64,000 nt of DNA from a virus, in the IMG/VR virus record IMGVR_UViG_3300025459_000003, positions 62,001 through 126,000 of that record; one strand, given 5' to 3'. Positions 58,265-64,000 of the stretch are shown one piece after another. The notes beneath the pieces are model-generated. The model was not told where the DNA came from, made no database searches, and saw only the letters and a program-made list of their open reading frames with translations. Position 1 is the stretch's first letter, and every line of letters starts with the position of its first letter. A program made the translations under genes and the position numbers.

Positions 58265-58580
58265 GCGGGTCATCAAGCCCCGGGCCGCAAAGGCGGGAAT
58301 CGCCCCCTCCCTTCCGGGGCACGTCAAGGTGAGGCTCCAGTACCTCACCCAAGAGCCAGCGCACCTAAGGAGCATGATCCTGGCGCAGCAGGGGGCCGAG
58401 CCGCCGTTCGTCGAGGAGGTATGCGTCCTCCTCCCCCACATGAAGGTATACCCCATGCTGGAATGCTTCCTTCCAACCTTCGAGACTCTGCGCAAGGACG
58501 GAATAGTGCCGGAGAAGTCCGAGCTCCAGGACTTCCGCATCCTCGACAGGGATGCCCTCACTCTCTCCTACGTAATCTAA
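58248..58580 (+). CDS. Unrecognised 110-residue protein, TTG start
   Basis: TTG 58248 is preceded by GGAGG at a good distance. Mixed alpha/beta. No family recognised. Confidence 0.5.
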   Translation: MTGSNRRVIKPRAAKAGIAPSLPGHVKVRLQYLTQEPAHLRSMILAQQGAEPPFVEEVCVLLPHMKVYPMLECFLPTFETLRKDGIVPEKSELQDFRILDRDALTLSYVI

Positions 58581-58608
58581 TTTTTCCGACAAATCCCCAA
58601 AAATCCGG

Positions 58609-58614
58609 TATAGT
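58609..58614 (+). promoter_or_regulatory. -10 TATAGT seven bases before ATG
   Basis: CCGG-TATAGT, with CCGACA about 18 bases upstream as a -35. The expected start is the A of ATG 58621, which has no SD: leaderless mRNA. Confidence 0.65.
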
Positions 58615-58620
58615 GTATCC

Positions 58621-58884
58621 ATGGGAACAAAACGGAAGCCCGTGTCGATAGAAAGGCTGCTCGACTGCGCCGAGGTCCTGCAGGCATGGCGCGACAGCCT
58701 TAGGAGGGATTTGGACCGCGCCCGTGCCAACTGGGAACAGACGCCGCTGGTGGACCTGCCGGACGTCCAAAGGAAGGACATCCAGACGATGAGCCTGATA
58801 CGGGCGCTGCAGGTGGAGCTGCTGGACATGGTGGAAATGCATTACTTGGCCAGAAGGGCACGCAAAAAGCCGCAACAGGGGTAA
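58621..58884 (+). CDS. Helical 87-residue protein, leaderless
   Basis: Charged, predicted all-helical, with a basic C-terminus. The promoter places transcription start on the ATG. No family recognised. Confidence 0.5.
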   Translation: MGTKRKPVSIERLLDCAEVLQAWRDSLRRDLDRARANWEQTPLVDLPDVQRKDIQTMSLIRALQVELLDMVEMHYLARRARKKPQQG

Positions 58885-58888
58885 AGCA

Positions 58889-58993
58889 ATGAAACTGAGC
58901 AGAGAAACGAAGGTGTCCATAGGCCTCGTGGCCCCGTACCTCGCCTACCTGCTGTACGCCGTCTGGTCCATCTCCATGAAGGGAGGAAGGTAG
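58889..58993 (+). CDS. Single-pass membrane peptide, 34 residues
   Basis: MKLSRETK is followed by a hydrophobic helix (GLVAPYLAYLLYAVW) and a short basic tail. It starts four bases after the previous stop, with GGGG upstream. Confidence 0.45.
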   Translation: MKLSRETKVSIGLVAPYLAYLLYAVWSISMKGGR

Positions 58994-59458
58994 ATGGACT
59001 TCACGCTGGAATTCGCCGACGACGGCAGCCCGAAATGCCTGTCGGAAATCGAGTGCTCCTATCCCTCCACTCCCATGCACCACACATGCCTGCGAAAGGC
59101 CGGGCACGCAGGGCCGTATGCCACGCACGTCTTCTGGCAGCAGGAAGCAACCTTCAAAGGCACGACATTCAACGTCCAGTCGGGCGGGATCGTGACGTGG
59201 GAGCCCAAGGGAAGGAAGCCAAGGTGCGAATGGAACCCCGCGAAGAAAAGGGCCGCATACCCGACGGACCGGGGCGGGCACGAGGCCAACGGAATCGCAT
59301 ACAGCCCCGTAAGCATCTGGGGGCCCTACCAGAATGACATCTTTATATGCAGGGAATGCTGGAGCACCCCGGTGGCACGGGCAAAGTTTGCCGGGTGGAG
59401 GTGGGTGGAGACAAAGCCGGACGATCACGGCTGCATGCACGTTTCGCTCGGAGGGTAA
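58994..59458 (+). CDS. Unrecognised 154-residue protein
   Basis: Starts directly after the preceding stop; GGGAGGAAGG is the SD. Several Cys and His (HHTCLRKAGHAG, FICRECW) suggest zinc binding. No family recognised. Confidence 0.5.
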   Translation: MDFTLEFADDGSPKCLSEIECSYPSTPMHHTCLRKAGHAGPYATHVFWQQEATFKGTTFNVQSGGIVTWEPKGRKPRCEWNPAKKRAAYPTDRGGHEANGIAYSPVSIWGPYQNDIFICRECWSTPVARAKFAGWRWVETKPDDHGCMHVSLGG

Positions 59459-59465
59459 GGCAGGC

Positions 59466-60254
59466 ATGAAAAGGGAAAAGAACGCCCTGACGGCCAGGAT
59501 GAAGGACAGCTACGAGCTGCGGTGCAGGCGCTACTTCCCGCGGCGGACGCACGTCATCGTCCGCGTGGACGGAAGGGCGTTCCACACCTGGACCAGGGGC
59601 CTCCGGAAGCCCTACGACCCGGACTTCATGGCATGCATGGACGCCGCCGCCCTGGCGCTATGCAAGGAGGTCTCGGGATGCAAGCTCGGGTACGTCCAGT
59701 CGGACGAGGTGAGCCTGCTCCTGACGGACTTCGACTCCGTGGAGACCCAGGCGTGGTTCGACAACTGCCAGGACAAGATCGAGAGCATCACGGCCAGCAT
59801 CGCCACCATGGCGTTCAACCGGCACGTGGGGTGGTTCCGCCAGGACTTCGTCCTCGGCATCAACCCCGAGGGCGTCAAGGCCCACCCCATGGCGGGCAAA
59901 AAGCCCGACGCCACGTTCGACTCCCGGGCCTTCGTCATCCCGGACTACGTCGAAGTGGAGAACTACTTCATCGACCGGCAGAAGGACGCCATCAGGAACT
60001 CCATAACGATGCTGGCCAGCGCCCATGCCAGCCCCAAGCAGCTTTTCGGGAAAAAATCCGCAGACAGGCTCGCGCTCGTAGGCGAGGCGGGCCTCGAATG
60101 GAAGGCGCAGCCGGTGCGGTTCAGGCGGGGGGCGGCGGTATGGAAGGCCGAGGACGGATGGGTGGCGGACCCCTGCACGCCCGAGTTCACGAAGCACAGG
60201 GATTTCCTGAGGAACTCCATTCCGCGCCATTGGCAGGAGGACGAAAATGTCTGA
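59466..60254 (+). CDS. Thg1-like tRNA 3'-5' polymerase
   Basis: 262 residues. VIVRVDGRAFHTWTRG (metal-binding Asp), KPYDPDF and YVQSDEVSLLL are the motifs of tRNA-His guanylyltransferase and Thg1-like proteins, which add nucleotides to the 5' end of tRNA in the 3'-5' direction. In bacteria and phages such proteins are thought to repair truncated tRNA 5' ends. With the polynucleotide kinase and the tRNA cluster it points to tRNA maintenance during infection. Overlaps the next gene. Confidence 0.9.
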   Translation: MKREKNALTARMKDSYELRCRRYFPRRTHVIVRVDGRAFHTWTRGLRKPYDPDFMACMDAAALALCKEVSGCKLGYVQSDEVSLLLTDFDSVETQAWFDNCQDKIESITASIATMAFNRHVGWFRQDFVLGINPEGVKAHPMAGKKPDATFDSRAFVIPDYVEVENYFIDRQKDAIRNSITMLASAHASPKQLFGKKSADRLALVGEAGLEWKAQPVRFRRGAAVWKAEDGWVADPCTPEFTKHRDFLRNSIPRHWQEDENV

Positions 60255-60525
60255 AAAGGTGACGGTAGAACGGGCCGTGGAGCTGGCCGGGGAGAAAGAT
60301 GCGGACGGCATCCTGAGGGACATCTTCTGGGAGTTCCAGGACTCCCCGTTGGTCTCCGGGACGGAGCAGAGCCTCCTGTCCATAGCAAAGCACTTCGGGT
60401 GGCCCGCCGAGCGCACCCTGGCGGCCCTGGCGCTCGTGATGTGCGTCCGTGCAAGGAGCCTGGAAAAGGCCCTCGTCGACGTCGTCATGACGACCCCCAC
60501 ACGACCCTTGATGCTCCCCCTCTGA
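60247..60525 (+). CDS. Unrecognised 92-residue helical protein
   Basis: GGAGGACGAAA lies before ATG 60247 inside the Thg1 gene's end. Predicted helical. No family recognised. Confidence 0.5.
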   Translation: MSEKVTVERAVELAGEKDADGILRDIFWEFQDSPLVSGTEQSLLSIAKHFGWPAERTLAALALVMCVRARSLEKALVDVVMTTPTRPLMLPL

Positions 60526-60555
60526 AAACCGCCTAAGGTTTAGTATTTGCCCGTC

Positions 60556-61077
60556 ATGGACGCATTGAAGGAACGAGAGAAGGAAACGGGCTTCAAGAAG
60601 GTCTCGGAGGCGGACCACCACTACAGCACAGGCATGCAGCGGGACACCCGGGAAGGCAAGGGGGGCCTCCACTGGATGCCGTGGGATGCCGTCTGGCTCG
60701 TCTCCACGATCTACGAGACGGGGAACAAGGGGCGCAGCAAGACGGGGGACGGCAACGACCGGAACTGGGAGAACGGCGGGGACATCCTGGACTTCCTCCA
60801 GAGCGCCCTGAACCACATCACGGCCTACATCGCCGGGGACCGCTCCGAGCCCCACCTGCCGCAGGCGGCCTGGAACCTTCTGAACGCAATCCAGATATCC
60901 ATATGGGTGTACCTGGGCTTCCGGCCGAAGGAGCTCAACAAGCTCCCCAACCATCGCTCCCCATGGAAGCCGGGCGACGAACCCCCCTGCCCGCTCTCGC
61001 CCGTCGAGGTCGAAAGGCTGAAGTTCAAGGGCGTCATCGCCGTCCCCGAGGAAGCGCAAAAGGACATTCCGTTCTAG
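60556..61077 (+). CDS. dATP/dGTP pyrophosphohydrolase-like protein
   Basis: 173 residues. GMQRDTREGKGGLHWMPWDA, an ENGGDILDFLQSALNHITAY helix and the late AAWNLLNAI segment resemble the phage dATP/dGTP diphosphohydrolase group (MazG-related, DUF5664 type). Such enzymes shape the dNTP pool. ATG 60556 follows a TAGTAT element at about ten bases, so the leader is very short; TTG 60547 is an alternative start. Confidence 0.6.
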   Translation: MDALKEREKETGFKKVSEADHHYSTGMQRDTREGKGGLHWMPWDAVWLVSTIYETGNKGRSKTGDGNDRNWENGGDILDFLQSALNHITAYIAGDRSEPHLPQAAWNLLNAIQISIWVYLGFRPKELNKLPNHRSPWKPGDEPPCPLSPVEVERLKFKGVIAVPEEAQKDIPF

Positions 61078-61100
61078 CCGCCTCTTATACAGAGGCCCCT

Positions 61101-61982
61101 ATGCTGGAAATCTTCCTCCGTTCCTACATCGACACCGCCCTCTGGTCGAGCACGGGGGGGCTGTACGAAGGCGACCAGGAGCCCCTGGACAAGAACTACG
61201 GCAGGTCCGACCTGTCCCCCGCCACCCTCGCCGCCATGAGGGAGGACTGCGCCAAGTTCTGCAGGGAGAACGAGGACCTCCTATGGAAGGCAAGGACGGA
61301 GGATGGCCAGGACTATGCCCGGCAGGGGCACGACTTCTGGCTCACCAGGAACCACCATGGGGCCGGATTCTGGGACGGGGACTATCCGTCCACGGGCGAG
61401 GCCCTGACGGAGGCGGCGCAGGCATTCGGGGAAGCAGATTTGTACGTCGGGGACGATGGCTACATCTACCAATCGGGGGCGGAAGACAAGGGAAGGCTGC
61501 CCATCAAGCCGAGGTACCAGTTCGACGAAAGCGACAGGCAGAGCCTCAAGTCCATGGGCATCATGGGCTCCAAGAAAAAGTCGGCATCCTTTGCCGAGGA
61601 GCAGTGGGGGGATGCCCTCCTGCGCAAGGGATGGCACATCGACAACGAAAGGACGGGAAGGCACGACTGGGAAGACGACATATGGACGCACAACGATTTT
61701 CCCCGCCTAGAAATGCGGGTGCACGAGGGCAAGGACGGCTCCTGGTTCGAGGCCCGGGAGGACGGGCAGGAAGCCCTTCATGGGGACGACACGGACGAGC
61801 TCTGGCGCTGGCTGTCCGACGTCGAGGTGGCCGGGGAGGCGGAGAAGGAAGCACCGATCTTCCACAGCAGGGAGCCCGACGAGCAGGACCTTGAGGAGCT
61901 TGAGGAAATGGGGGTAAGGTGGGCGGCCAAAAGCCCGTTGCTCAGGAAAAACAGGAGACGGAGGATTCGGGGTTCTGCGTGA
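61101..61982 (+). CDS. Phage protein of unknown function, 293 residues
   Basis: DFWLTRNHHGAGFWDGDY and ADLYVGDDGYIY form a pattern found in many phage proteins of unknown role. The C-terminal half is less conserved-looking and ends in a very basic tail (RKNRRRRIRG). A TTATAC element just upstream could give a short-leader mRNA. Function unknown. Confidence 0.55.
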   Translation: MLEIFLRSYIDTALWSSTGGLYEGDQEPLDKNYGRSDLSPATLAAMREDCAKFCRENEDLLWKARTEDGQDYARQGHDFWLTRNHHGAGFWDGDYPSTGEALTEAAQAFGEADLYVGDDGYIYQSGAEDKGRLPIKPRYQFDESDRQSLKSMGIMGSKKKSASFAEEQWGDALLRKGWHIDNERTGRHDWEDDIWTHNDFPRLEMRVHEGKDGSWFEAREDGQEALHGDDTDELWRWLSDVEVAGEAEKEAPIFHSREPDEQDLEELEEMGVRWAAKSPLLRKNRRRRIRGSA

Positions 61983-62091
61983 AAGGCGCATGAGCAGCGT
62001 AGGGTTGGATTGAGTCGACCGTCACCGAAACTGCGAGAAAATTGGGCGAAATTCCCTGCACCCCGCCAACATGCAGGAAGGGAGGCACACC

Positions 62092-62100
62092 ATGACATAA
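62092..62100 (+). other. Two-codon minigene ATG ACA TAA
   Basis: AAGGGAGG stands seven bases before an ATG that is followed after one codon by TAA. The stop codon lies inside the 5' arm of the hairpin that covers the next gene's start. It resembles phage lambda bar minigenes in form; here it may control opening of the hairpin. Confidence 0.4.
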
Positions 62101-62117
62101 GGAGGAACTCCTTATGT
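62095..62117 (+). promoter_or_regulatory. Hairpin hiding SD and start codon
   Basis: ACATAAGGAG (62095-62104) and CTCCTTATGT (62108-62117) form a perfect 10-bp stem with loop GAA. It includes the SD AAGGAGG and the ATG at 62114, so translation should depend on the stem being opened. Confidence 0.7.
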
Positions 62118-62458
62118 CCAACTCGTACCGCAAGCCCTACGCATCGTGCTGCGGGACTGCGTCTGCCAAAAACGATAAGACGCGGGCCGCTCGCGGGGTG
62201 AGGAGGGCGCAGAACGCCGCCGCCAGGCGGATGCTCTCCGACCCGGACCTGCTGATGCCCCATCGCCTCGAATGCTCCTGGAACAACACCTATAGCTGGT
62301 CCCGCGATGGCGGGAAAAGGCTGCAGATTCCCACGGCCAGGGACTGGAGTCGCCATGTTCAGGCGCTCCTGGACCTCGAATGCTACGGGAGAGGGTGGGC
62401 ATGGGAGTGCTATCTCGAATGGCCCCCGGCATGGTACGCCGAGTTCACGAGGAAATGA
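62114..62458 (+). CDS. Basic 114-residue protein
   Basis: Arg/Lys-rich N-terminal half (KNDKTRAARGVRRAQNAAARR) and a Trp-rich C-terminus. The pattern YRKPYAS and basic helices recurs in small phage proteins. Translation start is inside a hairpin. Confidence 0.55.
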   Translation: MSNSYRKPYASCCGTASAKNDKTRAARGVRRAQNAAARRMLSDPDLLMPHRLECSWNNTYSWSRDGGKRLQIPTARDWSRHVQALLDLECYGRGWAWECYLEWPPAWYAEFTRK

Positions 62459-62514
62459 CGGCGGACCCCCTTATCCCCATTCAAGATTTTTCCGCTTTTT
62501 TCGTAGAATTCCGG

Positions 62515-62520
62515 TATAGT
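62515..62520 (+). promoter_or_regulatory. -10 TATAGT with CCGG before it
   Basis: Extended -10 of the class seen at 26944 and 58609; AT-rich upstream with TTTTTT runs. Followed by GGAGG and ATG 62537. Confidence 0.6.
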
Positions 62521-62536
62521 ATAGGCTGGAGGCACC

Positions 62537-62599
62537 ATGGGGAGAAAATTTCGAGCCTATTCCTGGAACGAGGGGCAAAAGCCTACCGAGGTGCCGTGA
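62537..62599 (+). CDS. 20-residue basic peptide
   Basis: GGAGGCACC precedes the ATG. The peptide starts MGRKFRAYSW. It sits between promoter and a membrane-protein gene; either a small protein or a leader peptide. Confidence 0.4.
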   Translation: MGRKFRAYSWNEGQKPTEVP

Positions 62600-62616
62600 G
62601 AAAGGGAGGATAAGCC

Positions 62617-63000
62617 ATGAAAGGGCTGGTTTTGAATTTCGTATTCAAATATGCGCTATGGGCATGTGCCGCCATCGTCGCCGTTATGGCCCTGAGGAAC
62701 ATGGTCAGGGAATTCCTCAGGCTGTTCTTTCCCAAGAAGGCAAACCCCCTGGTCCCTGCCAAGTACAGGCTGAGGTTGTCGGACGTCATGGCGGTCCAGT
62801 TCCTTGACCAGCCCGTAAGGGGAATGTGCCTGGAACCCAACTGTTTGGTAAAGGTGTCCTTTGCATGTGCGGCACACGTCCATTACCCATGCGGATATGG
62901 CGAAGTGAAGTACGGGAGCTGGATAGTGACCGAAGAGGACGGAACGACATGGGTTTGCGGCGATGCGGACTTCTGCGAGGACTACAAGCCGGTCGGCTGA
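62617..63000 (+). CDS. Membrane-anchored Cys-rich protein, 127 residues
   Basis: GGGAGGATAAGCC before ATG 62617. N-terminal transmembrane helix (residues 4-24), then a domain with six Cys and several His. Likely at the inner membrane. No family recognised. Confidence 0.55.
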   Translation: MKGLVLNFVFKYALWACAAIVAVMALRNMVREFLRLFFPKKANPLVPAKYRLRLSDVMAVQFLDQPVRGMCLEPNCLVKVSFACAAHVHYPCGYGEVKYGSWIVTEEDGTTWVCGDADFCEDYKPVG

Positions 63001-63036
63001 GGCAAAGAATCCCGTCGAATCCTTCTCTGGCCGATG

Positions 63037-63042
63037 TATAGT
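63037..63042 (+). promoter_or_regulatory. -10 TATAGT
   Basis: TG-TATAGT, an extended -10, stands 29 bases before AAGGAG and the start of the next gene. Confidence 0.5.
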
Positions 63043-63078
63043 ATGGTTGAGGGCAAAAGGCCCCCAAGGAGAATGACA

Positions 63079-63408
63079 ATGCTGCACAACCACGGCATAC
63101 TGTTCTGGGTGTTCATTGGATTCCTGCTGAACGAGGCCATCGAGGCCGTCATCGTCGTCGTCGTCCTGTTCCTTCTGCGCAAGATCGTAAGCCTGCGGCG
63201 CTTGGCTGCCGCCCTGTCCTTCCTGCTCACCGACCCCAGGTCGTTTGCAAGGGCCATCAACGCCTACGACTTTCCCGGGTTGTCCGAGGAGGATAATAGC
63301 GACCCGGAAGGGGAAGAGCTAACCGAAGAGGCCGAAAGGCAGTGTGAGTGCTCACGCCAACGTCGGATGGCAGAGCACCTCCGGCTAACCGAAGAGGCCG
63401 AAAGGTAG
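63079..63408 (+). CDS. Membrane protein with C-terminal repeat, 109 residues
   Basis: ATG 63079 is seven bases after AAGGAG; ATG 63073 is too close. A long hydrophobic N-terminal part (about residues 8-38) is followed by an acidic and then charged tail with LTEEAER twice, 22 residues apart. The second copy ends in a stop created by one base change (CAG to TAG). Confidence 0.5.
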   Translation: MLHNHGILFWVFIGFLLNEAIEAVIVVVVLFLLRKIVSLRRLAAALSFLLTDPRSFARAINAYDFPGLSEEDNSDPEGEELTEEAERQCECSRQRRMAEHLRLTEEAER

Positions 63409-63419
63409 TGTGGGTGCTC
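63318..63419. repeat. Two 36-base direct repeats, period 66
   Basis: Bases 63318-63353 and 63384-63419 match except two transitions (C/T, A/G), with 30 bases between. Length, gap and period equal those of the CRISPR array, although the repeat sequence is unrelated. Confidence 0.8.
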
Positions 63420-63494
63420 TGCATGCAAGGCGGACGAAGAGGCGGACACGGCACAACTATACAACTCCGGTATGCTAGATAAACAAGGTGATGT

Positions 63495-64000
63495 ATGAAA
63501 CAACAAGTCCTGATCTACGGCAACAGGAAGCAAGACGACATACAGTTCCCATTCTCAACGCAGAAAGAGAAGGAAGCTGCCTTCCTCAGGCTCTTCGAAT
63601 ACCTGCGCATCGCATGGGAAGTCTACGGCGACCTGACGCCCAAGCAGAGGGCCCTCTACGAACAGGCTAAGCAGAAGAATGGCAAGGCAGCCATCAGGCT
63701 ACTCTCCCTGCGCAGGGCCTACGAATACGAGCGCTGGCACGTCGAGAAGGTGCCTGCCAAGGCGGCTAGGCAGTTGTCCAGACTCCTCGTGCCAAAGCCG
63801 CATTGGGCGGACGTCAAGGCGGTCCGTACCGACCGCCAAGGCGATTGTACAATCGTCAGGCTGACCCTCAGCGGCAAACAGCAAGTGGCCCTTGCGCTGG
63901 TGCCCTACATGGTGCAGGGGCACGATGTCTGGGAAAAGCTCAACGAAGCGCAGCAGTTCGTCATTGCCACCCTAGATTCCGGAGCCCAGCATGAAATGCA
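63495..64000 (+). CDS. Unrecognised protein, 3' end outside window
   Basis: ATG 63495 with AAGGTGAT upstream opens a frame that is still open at the end of the window (168 residues seen). TATGCT with CGG before it, near 63470, may be its promoter. The product is charged and helical in the first half, then alpha/beta. No family recognised. Confidence 0.55.
   Translation, partial: MKQQVLIYGNRKQDDIQFPFSTQKEKEAAFLRLFEYLRIAWEVYGDLTPKQRALYEQAKQKNGKAAIRLLSLRRAYEYERWHVEKVPAKAARQLSRLLVPKPHWADVKAVRTDRQGDCTIVRLTLSGKQQVALALVPYMVQGHDVWEKLNEAQQFVIATLDSGAQHEM

Overview
The window is a 64 kb piece of a GC-rich, probably very large (jumbo-type) double-stranded DNA tailed-phage genome. I infer this from tightly packed and often overlapping small genes with Shine-Dalgarno (SD) sites, many unrecognised small proteins, nucleotide-metabolism and DNA-modification enzymes, a tRNA cluster and a phage-style CRISPR locus. 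There are no rRNA genes, no ribosomal proteins and no plasmid or transposon backbone. The host cannot be named from the sequence.

Layout. 1-2.1 kb (plus strand): small proteins and a frame-broken C5-cytosine methyltransferase. 2.2-10.5 kb (mostly minus strand): a type V CRISPR locus. It has a plus-strand array of about 25 repeats, a strong terminator, and a convergent minus-strand operon of a Cas12-like effector, a helicase fused to a methyltransferase, and a 102-residue protein. The Cas12 keeps the RuvC-I Asp but appears to have Lys and Thr where the other two catalytic acids should be. 11-22.5 kb (minus): an HNH endonuclease and a set of large, probably virion-associated proteins with zinc motifs and internal repeats. 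22.6-49.2 kb (plus): a long run of accessory and metabolic genes: N4/N6 DNA methyltransferase, sigma-like factor, peptide deformylase, polynucleotide kinase-phosphatase, SNF2 ATPase, MmcB-like nuclease, an MT-A70 methyltransferase paired with a PD-(D/E)XK nuclease, two metallophosphoesterases and a DnaQ-like exonuclease. 49.2-50.8 kb: a promoter, a structured leader RNA with a small ORF, a terminator, then ten tRNA genes. 50.8-64 kb (plus): nucleoside deoxyribosyltransferase-like gene, two ADP-ribosyltransferase-like genes, NUDIX hydrolase, dCMP deaminase, Thg1-like tRNA 3'-5' polymerase, a dNTP pyrophosphohydrolase-like gene and small membrane or secreted proteins.

Two systems stand out. (1) The CRISPR locus looks like an RNA-guided DNA-binding effector that has lost cleavage and is encoded together with a helicase-methyltransferase fusion. 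One spacer fits a bacterial elongator tRNA-Met-type gene. (2) The tRNA cluster contains exactly the ten bacterial class II (long variable arm) isoacceptors: one Tyr, five Leu, four Ser. Just upstream, between a promoter and an intrinsic terminator, lies a 30-codon ORF in which 17 codons are Ser, Leu or Tyr. It samples five different Leu codons, five different Ser codons and Tyr. This has the form of a transcription attenuator that would sense depletion of the same tRNAs it controls. Together with the polynucleotide kinase and the Thg1-like enzyme it suggests a tRNA-loss counter-defence.

Other recurring oddities are three genes interrupted by a TAG codon in the same CA-TAG-G context, promoters placed 6-7 bases before ATG (leaderless mRNAs), and two two-copy repeats whose 66-base period equals that of the CRISPR array. 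All functional statements come from reading motifs by eye; no database search was run.
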